A stretch of 64,000 nt of DNA from Vreelandella rituensis. GTDB taxonomy: Bacteria; Pseudomonadota; Gammaproteobacteria; Pseudomonadales; Halomonadaceae. Below, piece after piece: positions 29,669 through 37,552 of the stretch. The notes below the pieces were generated by a model. That model had not been told where the DNA came from and made no database searches. It saw only the letters and a program-made list of their open reading frames with translations. A program made the translations under genes and the position numbers. Within the stretch, counting starts at the first letter, position 1; each line of letters opens with the position of its first letter. Location of the stretch: contig NZ_QPIJ01000009.1 of assembly GCF_003336665.1 (NCBI RefSeq), forward strand, positions 31,130-95,129. Direction: 5' to 3'.

Positions 29669-30762
29669 AAACGCCACAGGCAAGCCTTATGGGGGTCGGT
29701 GTCGCCTCGCCCAGAGGCGGGTTAGGGCAGGATGCTGCAATCGAACTCGCCCTGCAGCGCTGTACCAGTGATGAACGCCAGCAGGCTTGGCTTAGGCGCG
29801 TCTATCGGCATACCCGAGTGCAACGTCGCGGCAGTGTCTTGCTGCGCCCTGGAGAAGGCGCCGAAGGGTTCGAGAATTTCTTTCCCCCTCCGCTATCGGC
29901 GCAGGATCGCGGGCCCACCACCGCCACCCGGCTGCAACGTTATGCGAAGGAAGCAGGCCCACTGGCGGAGCGGGCTTGTCGCGAGGCTCTGCGCAATAGC
30001 CAAGTCGAACCTCATGAGATCACCCATCTGGTGACGGTAACCTGCACCGGCTTGGTGGCGCCGGGACTCGATAGCGAACTTCCTGAGCGTCTGGGGCTAT
30101 CAGCGGATATCGGGCGCTTGAACCTGGGTTTCATGGGCTGTCATGGCGCTCTCAATGGCATGCGCGCAGCAAGTGGATTGGTCAGGGAGCTTCCAGAGGC
30201 GCGGGTACTGCTTTGCTGTGTCGAACTATGCAGCTTGCATTTTCAGTATGGCTGGGACCCGCAGAAAATCGTCGCCAACGGCCTGTTTGCGGATGGCGCC
30301 GGAGCGGCGATTCTGGGGCCGGCTGATAGCCAGGCGCAAGGGTGGCAATTGATCGAGGCACAGAGTCGTATTGCACAACATTCAAGCAATGCCATGACAT
30401 GGAGCGTCGGCGATCATGGTTTTGAAATGACGCTATCGAGCGAGGTGCCGAAATTGATTCGTGCCTCGCTGGGGGAATGGATGCAGAGCTGGCTGGCGCG
30501 ACATGACATGAGCGTCAGGGACGTGGCCCACTGGGCGATCCACCCGGGAGGGCCGGATATACTGCAAGCGGTAACCCAAGCATTGTCATTGCCGGAGCAG
30601 GCCGACGCTGTTTCCCGGGAGGTATTGGCTGAACATGGCAATATGTCGTCGCCTACGGTGTTGTTCGTGCTTGAACGCCTGCGAGCCCAGGCGGCGTGCG
30701 GCCCCTGCGTAATGCTGGGTTTCGGGCCGGGGTTGGCATTTGAGGGAGTGCTTCTGGCTTAG
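29665..30762 (+). CDS. Type III polyketide synthase (chalcone/stilbene synthase-like)
   Basis: A 365-residue homodimeric ketosynthase that extends an acyl-CoA starter with malonyl-CoA. The catalytic triad is complete: Cys 159 in GFMGCHGALNG, His 293 in WAIHPGGPDIL and Asn 326 in HGNMSSPTV; the C-terminal GFGPGLAFEG loop (about residues 352-361) is standard. AGGAGAGGAA precedes the ATG at 29665, which overlaps the stop of the FAD enzyme. A longer in-frame reading is not supported. The starter is probably a fatty acyl-CoA giving an alkylpyrone or alkylresorcinol, inferred from the usual products of proteobacterial members. Confidence 0.93.
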   Translation: MKTPQASLMGVGVASPRGGLGQDAAIELALQRCTSDERQQAWLRRVYRHTRVQRRGSVLLRPGEGAEGFENFFPPPLSAQDRGPTTATRLQRYAKEAGPLAERACREALRNSQVEPHEITHLVTVTCTGLVAPGLDSELPERLGLSADIGRLNLGFMGCHGALNGMRAASGLVRELPEARVLLCCVELCSLHFQYGWDPQKIVANGLFADGAGAAILGPADSQAQGWQLIEAQSRIAQHSSNAMTWSVGDHGFEMTLSSEVPKLIRASLGEWMQSWLARHDMSVRDVAHWAIHPGGPDILQAVTQALSLPEQADAVSREVLAEHGNMSSPTVLFVLERLRAQAACGPCVMLGFGPGLAFEGVLLA

Positions 30763-30891
30763 CGAACCCTGCATCGTTGATACCATGAGCCTCAACCAGG
30801 GGGCGTCTTGTAGTGGCCGGGAGTAATTAACTCATTAACGCAGCTAGCCTGATGGTCCTCGCCTCGATATTCGTGCATGGAAACCAGTGCC

Positions 30892-32232
30892 TCAGGCAGG
30901 AGGTCGAATTGCGATCTGCACCTTTAATCCATTTGAGATACTTCTTGAAAAGTCCGCTTGCCCCTCATAGCGCTGAACTATGTCGTAAACGATTGCCAGA
31001 CCCAGGCCATGGCCCGGCGTCTGCTCGTCGAGCCTCAACCCTCTTTTGCCTAATTTACCTATGGCGTCTTCAGCTACGCCGGGGCCATCGTCGCTAACGA
31101 CAATCTGCATTTGCTTGCGATCCTCCTTCAAGGAAAGTTCGACGCATCGAGAGGACCACTTTCCAGCATTATCGAGAAGATTGCCGAGTATTTCGTTCAG
31201 GTCATGCTCTTCAATGGGCCAACGGTGCTCGTCTGTGAGTTCAGTTGATAACTCGAAAGACTTTTCAGGGTACAAACGGCCTAGCATCCACAAAAGGTCT
31301 CTGGCTTGTTTTACTGGGTAGGTACTTTTCCCCAGCTGTGGGCCCGCGAATCGACTACGTCGCATTTCCGCTTCAAGCTGCTTGTCGATATCACCAAGTC
31401 GCGATCCCATTTCGTGTCTCAGGCGGTTATCGAGCGGACGGCTGGTATCTTCGAGGATCTGTCTAACCGCCGCGATTGGGGTCTTGACGCTGTGAGAGAG
31501 GTTTGCCACCGCCTCCCGGGAACGTTCGAGTCGTTGATCGAGAGAATCGAGGAGCTGATTGAGCTGTTGCACGAGGGGGCGGAACTCCTCTGGAGCCTGG
31601 ACGTTGATCCGTGATATTTCACCGCCCTGCAGCTTGTTGAGGGCAGCCTGAAGCGATACAACGGGCCGCATTGACAGGGTGATAACCACCCAAATGACTC
31701 CAACGAGCAAAAGAATCAGCAAGATAGATACGATAGCCGTCCAGGCATGCAATTCTGCCTGACTGTTTTGCAACGCCCCCATGTCTTCCGAAACGATAAC
31801 CACCATGGGGGTGTCGTTAACGAAAAACGATCTGCGATAGGCGAGAATATCCGAGGGCGCACTGGGTACATTCGCATCGCGTACTCTGAGAGTTCCCTGT
31901 CGATCGGATTGCAGCAAGGGAGCCAGCAGAGGATGCCAGGATTGCGGCGAAATCACCGTTTGAGAGGGTGAGTGAATGGCGAAGGCATGATGAAACACTT
32001 CCTGGAAGTAATCACCTGTCTGGAGCGTGTCTATTCTGCCGCCGGATTGACGAATCTGATGCTCAAGGAAGGCCACTTCATCCTTTAGCCGGCTCTCGAC
32101 GAACTCTCGGGACATCCTGTCCAGCAATAACCCCTGGACAAGCCATGCGAGCCCCATCAGAACGATGCTGGCCGGCAACAACAGGGCCAGAAGCGTTCCC
32201 TTGACGGACGCCGGCTTTCTAAGCGGCATCAT
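30892..32232 (-). CDS. PhoQ-like sensor histidine kinase of the copper island
   Basis: A 446-residue inner-membrane kinase: transmembrane helix 1 (about residues 10-32), a periplasmic sensor to about 155, helix 2 (about 158-180), HAMP, then dimerisation and ATPase domains. The phospho-acceptor box reads NLSHSVKTPIAAVRQ, the PhoQ-type HS(L/V)KTP form rather than the common HELRTP. N-box EILGNLLDNAGKW and G-box GHGLGLAIV are normal. Its start overlaps the stop of the response regulator upstream. It lies divergent from the copper genes, suggesting it controls them; the signal (copper, cations or stress) is inferred. Confidence 0.9.
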   Translation of the reverse strand: MMPLRKPASVKGTLLALLLPASIVLMGLAWLVQGLLLDRMSREFVESRLKDEVAFLEHQIRQSGGRIDTLQTGDYFQEVFHHAFAIHSPSQTVISPQSWHPLLAPLLQSDRQGTLRVRDANVPSAPSDILAYRRSFFVNDTPMVVIVSEDMGALQNSQAELHAWTAIVSILLILLLVGVIWVVITLSMRPVVSLQAALNKLQGGEISRINVQAPEEFRPLVQQLNQLLDSLDQRLERSREAVANLSHSVKTPIAAVRQILEDTSRPLDNRLRHEMGSRLGDIDKQLEAEMRRSRFAGPQLGKSTYPVKQARDLLWMLGRLYPEKSFELSTELTDEHRWPIEEHDLNEILGNLLDNAGKWSSRCVELSLKEDRKQMQIVVSDDGPGVAEDAIGKLGKRGLRLDEQTPGHGLGLAIVYDIVQRYEGQADFSRSISNGLKVQIAIRPPA

Positions 32233-32884
32233 TGAACAAGTACCCCTGACCACGGCGTGTGGCGATGGTATTGACACCCACCAGTTTTCTCAGGCGGCGG
32301 ATATAGGCTTCGATGACGTTTTCACTCGGGTTGTCGTTGAGGTTGTAAAGTTGCTCCATGAGCTGTTCCTTGGAAAAAACATGCCCAGGGCGGCTCATGA
32401 GACATCGAAGCAAGCGGAATTCGGTGCCGGTCAAACTGTGCTCAGTACCATCTGCCATTTTTAAGCTTTGCCGGTTCTCGTCGAGCTCAAAGCCTCCGGC
32501 CTTTAACGTGGACTGCACGCGCCCCTCGCTTCGGCGCACGATGGCATTCAGCCTGGCAATCAGTTCTTCCGTCTGAAATGGTTTGGCAAGGTAGTCGTCT
32601 GCGCCGGCCTTCAGGCCGTTTACTTTGTCTTGCCAGTCTCCCCGCGCCGTCAGGATCAATACCGGAAAGTTGGCGTTGCTCATGCGCCATTTTCGCAGCA
32701 CATCCAGGCCATTTCCGTCTGGCAGTCCTAGATCCAGAACGCCGGCCCTGTAGTCTTCTTGCTCACCCAGAATCATTGCTTCTCTGGCAGTGCGGGTGGT
32801 GTCCACGCTGAAACCGGCTTTCTCAAGTTGGCTGGCAAGCCCGTCGGCTAACAGGCGGTCATCTTCTACCAGCAGTAATCGCAT
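32219..32884 (-). CDS. OmpR-family response regulator (PhoP/QseB-like) of the copper island
   Basis: A 221-residue regulator. The receiver has acidic residues VEDD, phospho-Asp in VLDLGLPDGNG (about residue 51) and Lys in LAKPF (about 101). The winged-helix DNA-binding domain ends GVNTIATRRGQGYLF. It overlaps its kinase by 14 bases. The 203-base gap to the divergent cupredoxin gene holds TTCAG repeats with 11-bp spacing, the arrangement this family prefers, so it probably regulates both directions. Confidence 0.92.
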   Translation of the reverse strand: MRLLLVEDDRLLADGLASQLEKAGFSVDTTRTAREAMILGEQEDYRAGVLDLGLPDGNGLDVLRKWRMSNANFPVLILTARGDWQDKVNGLKAGADDYLAKPFQTEELIARLNAIVRRSEGRVQSTLKAGGFELDENRQSLKMADGTEHSLTGTEFRLLRCLMSRPGHVFSKEQLMEQLYNLNDNPSENVIEAYIRRLRKLVGVNTIATRRGQGYLFNDAA

Positions 32885-32942
32885 TTATCGTTTCCTTCTC
32901 TGGGTCAAAGCAGGCTGTGGCAGTGTCGCTGAGTAATCTGAA

Positions 32943-32988
32943 TTCAGCCTGAACAGCAAATATATCGGCATTTTCAGAAAGAATTCAG
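32943..32988. promoter_or_regulatory. Candidate response-regulator operator between the two-component genes and the copper genes
   Basis: TTCAG occurs at 32943, 32973 and 32984; the last two are direct repeats exactly 11 bp apart, one helical turn, as for OmpR-family dimers. The first forms an inverted repeat TTCAG-C-CTGAA. GAATTCAG occurs at both ends (32940 and 32981). Confidence 0.4.
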
Positions 32989-33087
32989 GTTAATGCGCCA
33001 TGGTAGCGATCGTTCTAATCGAATGCCCAGGTTGCCGGACAAGCCCGCAAAGGGTTTAACACAAGCCATATCACAGGAGACGTTTTG

Positions 33088-33615
33088 ATGAACGCATCAA
33101 AATTCATAGTTGCTGCAGTGGCCATGTCGATTTCAGTAACAGCGCTAGGGGCTGGTGGGCATGAAGATGGGCAAGCTGCGAAGAACGGTGAGCCGGCTAA
33201 GGCATCGGAAGCCGATCGAACTATTACTGTCGAGATGCATGACAACTACTACGAACCTGAGGTTATTGACGTCAAACAGGGAGAAACCGTGCGTTTTGTG
33301 GTGGAGAACAAGGGCAGTCTGGTGCACGAATTCAATATCGGCACGCCCGCCATGCACGAAGCTCACCAGGAGGAAATGGAGATGATGGTTGAGCATGGTG
33401 TTATCCAGGGCGGCAAGCTGAACCACGACATGATGGAGATGGATATGGGCAACGGCCATTCCATGAAGCATGACGATCCGAACAGTGTGTTGCTAGAGCC
33501 GGGTCAGAGCAAGGAGATCGTCTGGACGTTTTCGGAAAAGGGCAATCTTGAATTCGCCTGCAACGTACCCGGGCACTACCAGGCCGGCATGTACGGCGAT
33601 ATGAATTTCAACTGA
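33088..33615 (+). CDS. Periplasmic cupredoxin (copper-resistance type)
   Basis: A 175-residue plastocyanin/azurin-like protein. A signal peptide (about residues 1-22) precedes a cupredoxin fold with the ligands His in LVHEFN (about residue 88) and the Cys-His-Met set in FACNVPGHYQAGM (about 158-170), a complete type 1 copper site. Between them is a long Met/His-rich insert (HEAHQEEMEMMVEHG..HDMMEMDMGNGHSMKH) that could bind extra Cu(I). It leads the copA-copB operon. Such proteins are usual companions of CopA; they may shuttle copper or electrons to it. ATG 33088 follows an in-frame TTG. Confidence 0.88.
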   Translation: MNASKFIVAAVAMSISVTALGAGGHEDGQAAKNGEPAKASEADRTITVEMHDNYYEPEVIDVKQGETVRFVVENKGSLVHEFNIGTPAMHEAHQEEMEMMVEHGVIQGGKLNHDMMEMDMGNGHSMKHDDPNSVLLEPGQSKEIVWTFSEKGNLEFACNVPGHYQAGMYGDMNFN

Positions 33616-33705
33616 TCCGGAGGTCGTGCCTCTGAACTATTCGGGTACCGGGCGGCTCAAGCTCGGCACCCTGCAAGTGGTAAGTGCATAACGGAGTAGA
33701 ACATC

Positions 33706-35406
33706 ATGAAAGCACGCCTTTTGGCAGGTGCCCTTAGCATGCTATTGCCGGTGGTTGGATTGGCCGGCGAATACGACCTGACGGTCGATCGGATCAAGAT
33801 TGACACCGGAGATTTCGTAAAAGAAGGCATCGGGTACAACGGAAAATCGCCCGGCCCGGAGTTGCGCTTCAAGGAAGGCGAAGAAGTCACCATCAACGTG
33901 ACGAATAACCTTGATGAAATGACATCAATTCACTGGCACGGCCTGATCCTCCCGTTCGAGCAAGATGGGGTGCCGGGGATCAGCTTTCCCGGTATCCAGC
34001 CGGGCGAAACGTTTACCTACAACTTCCCGGTTGTCCAGGCCGGAACCTACTGGTTCCACAGCCATTCCGGCTTTCAGGAGCCAGACGGTGCCTTTGGCGC
34101 CATTGTGATTGAGCCTGAGGGAAGAGAGCCCTTCCGGTACGATCGCGACTACGTCGTACAGCTGACGGACAAACATCCCCACGCCGGTGACCGCATCATG
34201 CGGAATCTGAAAACCACACCGGATTACTACAACCGCCAGCAACAGACAGTGGGAGAGTTCTTTTCAGAGGTGTCTGAACAGGGTTTCATGAACACCGTAA
34301 AAGATCGCCTGGCCTGGGGCGATATGCGCATGATGAAGGCGGATGTCGAGGATGTTCAAGGCTTTACCGGCATGATTAATGGCAAGGGTCCAAAACAGAA
34401 CTGGACCGGCGTGTTCAAGCCTGGTGAACGTATTCGTCTGAGGTTCATCAACTCTTCCGCCATGACGTATTTTGACGTGCGTATTCCCGGTCTGGATATG
34501 ACCGTTGTTCAGGCGGACGGCAACAACGTCCAGCCGGTCAATGTGGACGAATTCCGGATTGGTGTCGCTGAAACCTACGATGTGATTGTGCGTCCCCAAG
34601 ATGCACAGGCGTACACTATTTTCGCCGAATCCATGGGCCGTTCAGGGTTTGCCAGGGCAACGCTTGCGCCGGAAGAAGGAATGCAAGCACCCGTTCCGCC
34701 CATGCGTGACCCCGCTCGTCTGACCATGGCCGACATGGCGGGAATGCCGGGAATGGATCATGGCGGTATGGACCACTCCACTATGTCGGACATGGATCAT
34801 TCCAGCATGGCAGGAATGGATAGCTCCTCTATGCCGGGAATGGATCATGGCGACATGATGGAAAATGAAGGTGAAGTCAGTGCCCCATTCTATGCAAAAG
34901 GCAGTGGTATCGCCCCAACGGCAGCCAACGGTGGCAAGTTCCTTTCGTACGCGGACCTGAAAGCCCAGAAACCGCTCTATGAAGACCGGGAGCCAACTCG
35001 GGAAATCGAGCTCCGCCTGACGGGCAATATGGAGCGCTACACCTGGAGCATCAATGGCGTCAAATACGAGGATGCGGACCCCATCCGGCTGCAGTACGGC
35101 GAGCGCGTTCGCTTCAAGTTTGTCAATGAAACCATGATGACGCACCCGATGCACCTCCACGGTATGTGGTCAATTCTCGATGTGGGCGCGGGAGAATGGA
35201 ATCCCATCAAGCACACGGTCAGCGTTCAGCCGGGCACCACCCTGTATATGGAAACCGAGGTCGATGCACCCGGACAATGGGCTTTCCATTGCCACCTCTC
35301 GTATCACGCCGCCGCAGGAATGTTCCGAAAAGTGATTGTCGAGGGCGGACCCGAGACTTCCCAGCCCAGTACAGACGCCGCGACCGACCTTGGAGGTGAT
35401 GCATGA
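33706..35406 (+). CDS. copA: Multicopper oxidase CopA (copper resistance)
   Basis: A 566-residue periplasmic Cu(I) oxidase. All four copper motifs are present: HWHGLI (about residue 75), YWFHSHSG (about 113), HPMHLHG (about 480) and HCHLSYHAAAGM (about 528), the last with the type 1 Cys and axial Met. A Met/His-rich stretch (about residues 345-385, repeated MxxMDH and MDHSSM units) is the copper-loading segment. The signal peptide MKARLLAGALSMLLPVVGLAG has no twin arginine, unlike most CopA proteins exported folded by Tat. It overlaps copB by 4 bases. Confidence 0.93.
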   Translation: MKARLLAGALSMLLPVVGLAGEYDLTVDRIKIDTGDFVKEGIGYNGKSPGPELRFKEGEEVTINVTNNLDEMTSIHWHGLILPFEQDGVPGISFPGIQPGETFTYNFPVVQAGTYWFHSHSGFQEPDGAFGAIVIEPEGREPFRYDRDYVVQLTDKHPHAGDRIMRNLKTTPDYYNRQQQTVGEFFSEVSEQGFMNTVKDRLAWGDMRMMKADVEDVQGFTGMINGKGPKQNWTGVFKPGERIRLRFINSSAMTYFDVRIPGLDMTVVQADGNNVQPVNVDEFRIGVAETYDVIVRPQDAQAYTIFAESMGRSGFARATLAPEEGMQAPVPPMRDPARLTMADMAGMPGMDHGGMDHSTMSDMDHSSMAGMDSSSMPGMDHGDMMENEGEVSAPFYAKGSGIAPTAANGGKFLSYADLKAQKPLYEDREPTREIELRLTGNMERYTWSINGVKYEDADPIRLQYGERVRFKFVNETMMTHPMHLHGMWSILDVGAGEWNPIKHTVSVQPGTTLYMETEVDAPGQWAFHCHLSYHAAAGMFRKVIVEGGPETSQPSTDAATDLGGDA

Positions 35407-36152
35407 GCCGTATCAAATCGTTAGTGGCAGCGGGCTTGTTGGGCAGCGTGTTCATCCCCGCGGTGGTGTCGGCTCAGGAGATGCCGTCTGACACCACGGA
35501 TCGAAAAAAGCCCCTCGCCATAGGGGGGGCGCAGTTTGAAGAATTCGAGTACCGCTATAGTGATGATGACGAAGAGTTAGCAGTCTGGAATGCAGATATC
35601 TTTTATGGCACCGACGACCTGAAGGTTCGCTGGCTGAGCAAGGGCGAGTATGCCATAGAGGAACAGGCTTATGAGGGACTTGAAAACCAGCTGGTGGGAC
35701 AGGTTCCTATCTCCAAGTTCTTCGACGCCAAGGCCGGTGTCAGGTTCGATACTCCAGAGGGGCCTGACCGGACTTATGCGGTGTTGGGTATTGCGGGCCT
35801 TGCTCCCCAGTGGTTTGAGGTCGATACGAATTTGTATGTGAACAAGCAGGGGGACACATCCGCCGAGTTGGATGCGGAGTACGAGTTGCTGCTCACGAAC
35901 TACTGGATACTCTCGGCTAATCTCGATGCCACGGTTGCATTCAGCGAAGACCGGGAAATTGGGATCGGCAAGGGGCTGGTTTCCACCGAAACCGGCCTCA
36001 GATTGAGCTACGACCTGATAGACCGTTCTGTCTCTCCCTATGTTGGGGTGGTTCATGAACGCAAGTATGGAGATACGGCAGATTTCGCCGAAGCCGATGG
36101 CGGCGGGACGGAGGACTGGTTCGCCGTTATTGGAGCGAAGCTCTCTTTCTAA
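35403..36152 (+). CDS. copB: Outer membrane copper-resistance protein CopB
   Basis: A 249-residue CopB with a signal peptide (residues 1-25, ending VVSAQ) and an outer-membrane beta-barrel of alternating strands (DIFYGTDDLKVRWLSKGEYAIE, RTYAVLGIAGLAPQWFEVDTNLYV, SPYVGVVHERKYG) ending in the barrel signature aromatic SF. It is short: the long Met/His-rich N-terminal region of classical CopB is missing, so copper binding may rest on CopA and the cupredoxin. The ATGA overlap with copA shows co-translation. It ends the operon. Confidence 0.9.
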   Translation: MSRIKSLVAAGLLGSVFIPAVVSAQEMPSDTTDRKKPLAIGGAQFEEFEYRYSDDDEELAVWNADIFYGTDDLKVRWLSKGEYAIEEQAYEGLENQLVGQVPISKFFDAKAGVRFDTPEGPDRTYAVLGIAGLAPQWFEVDTNLYVNKQGDTSAELDAEYELLLTNYWILSANLDATVAFSEDREIGIGKGLVSTETGLRLSYDLIDRSVSPYVGVVHERKYGDTADFAEADGGGTEDWFAVIGAKLSF

Positions 36153-36191
36153 TCTTCAGAGCGGGCCCTGTATTTTGCTAGCAGAAAAGGG

Positions 36192-36240
36192 CCCCTCGCT
36201 ATCAGGAAGGTAGCCTGATGTTAGCAGGGGCGCCTTATTT
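36192..36240 (+). terminator. Probable terminator after copB
   Basis: An imperfect long hairpin (CCCCT/AGGGG, GCTA/TAGC and ATCAGG/CCTGAT nested in order) is followed by GCCTTATTTT. It lies about 40 bases after the copB stop and before the convergent end of nrdB. Confidence 0.5.
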
Positions 36241-36263
36241 TACGATGCGTCTTGCGGTGTCGT

Positions 36264-37514
36264 TCAATCCCAGCTCAGCGCGCCACCCACCTGATATTCG
36301 GTGACGCGGGTCTCGAAGAAGTTCTTTTCCTTGCGCAGGTCGATGATCTCGCTCATCCAGGGGAAAGGATTCTTGGCGCCGGGGAATTGCTCCTGCAAGC
36401 CGATCTGCGCCAGGCGACGGTTGCAGATGAAGTGCAGGTATTCCTCCATGATCGCTGCGTTCATGCCCAGTACACCGCGGGGCATGGTATCGCGGGCGTA
36501 GGCGATCTCGAGTTCGGTGCCTTCGAGAATCATCTGTGTGACTTCATCCTGGAATGCCGGCGTCCAGAGATGGGGGTTCTCGATCTTGATCTGGTTGATC
36601 ATGTCGACGCCGAAATTCAGATGCATGGATTCGTCACGCAGGATGTACTGGAACTGCTCGGCCACGCCGGTCATCTTGTTGCGCCGCCCCATGGAGAGAA
36701 TCTGGCTGAAGCCGCAGTAGAAGAAGATGCCTTCGGTGACGCAGTAGAAGGCCACCAGGTTGCGCAGCAGTTCCTGGTCGGTCTCCGGGGTGCCGGTTTG
36801 AAAGTCCGGGCGTGAAAGCGACTGGGTGTGCTTAAGGCTCCAGGCGGATTTGGCGGCCACCGAGGGCACTTCGCGGTACATGTTGAACACCGCGCCTTCA
36901 TCCATGCCCAGCGACTCCACGCAATACTGGTACGCATGGGTGTGAATGGCTTCCTCGAAGGCCTGGCGCAGCAAATACTGGCGGCATTCAGGGTTGGTGA
37001 TCAGGCGATACAGCGCCAGCACCAGGTTATTGGCCACCAGCGAATCCGCCGTGGAAAAGTAGCCCAGCGAGCGCTCGACGATGCGACGCTCGTCGGCGGT
37101 CAGGCCGTCCTGGCTCTTCCACAGGGCGATGTCCGCGTTCATGTTCACTTCCTGGGGCATCCAGTGGTTGGCGCTGCCATCCAGGTATTTCTGCCAGGCC
37201 CACTCGTACTTGAACGGTACCAACTGGTTCAGGTCGACGCGGGCATTGATCATCTGCTTGTCGTCAACTTCGATGCGCGCGGCACCCATTTCCAGCTCTT
37301 CCAGGCCGGCGGCGACATCCAATTGTTCAAGCGACTGGCGAGCGCGCTGCAGGCGGTCGTTCTCCACCGGGCGGTAATCGCTTTTCAGCTCACCGGCATC
37401 GGCTTCAAAAGGCGCTGTCGGGGCGGCGGGAACCGGCTTGGGTGCCTGCTTGGGTTCTGACATCGTTTCGGCGACGGCCTGGTCGTCCTCATGGAATTCA
37501 TCCCAGTTCAGCAT
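36264..37514 (-). CDS. nrdB: Class Ia ribonucleotide reductase, small subunit
   Basis: Carries the diiron-tyrosyl radical used by NrdA to make deoxyribonucleotides. 416 residues, longer than the E. coli protein by an N-terminal extension of about 50 residues ([20 protein letters not shown]...), as in Pseudomonas. Iron ligand regions are visible: [15 protein letters not shown] (about residues 200-215) and EGIFFYCGF and [13 protein letters not shown] (about 265-310). The last residues ([10 protein letters not shown]) would dock NrdA. Encoded 38 bases downstream of nrdA on the same transcript. Confidence 0.97.
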   Translation of the reverse strand: MLNWDEFHEDDQAVAETMSEPKQAPKPVPAAPTAPFEADAGELKSDYRPVENDRLQRARQSLEQLDVAAGLEELEMGAARIEVDDKQMINARVDLNQLVPFKYEWAWQKYLDGSANHWMPQEVNMNADIALWKSQDGLTADERRIVERSLGYFSTADSLVANNLVLALYRLITNPECRQYLLRQAFEEAIHTHAYQYCVESLGMDEGAVFNMYREVPSVAAKSAWSLKHTQSLSRPDFQTGTPETDQELLRNLVAFYCVTEGIFFYCGFSQILSMGRRNKMTGVAEQFQYILRDESMHLNFGVDMINQIKIENPHLWTPAFQDEVTQMILEGTELEIAYARDTMPRGVLGMNAAIMEEYLHFICNRRLAQIGLQEQFPGAKNPFPWMSEIIDLRKEKNFFETRVTEYQVGGALSWD

Positions 37515-37552
37515 GTGGCTCTCCTGTCATGTGAATCTCTTGTATAGGGGCG

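Noticed and set aside
36163..36194. GGGCCCT/AGGGCCC inverted repeat after copB
   Set aside because: The loop is long and no T-run follows; the nested hairpin just downstream is a better terminator.
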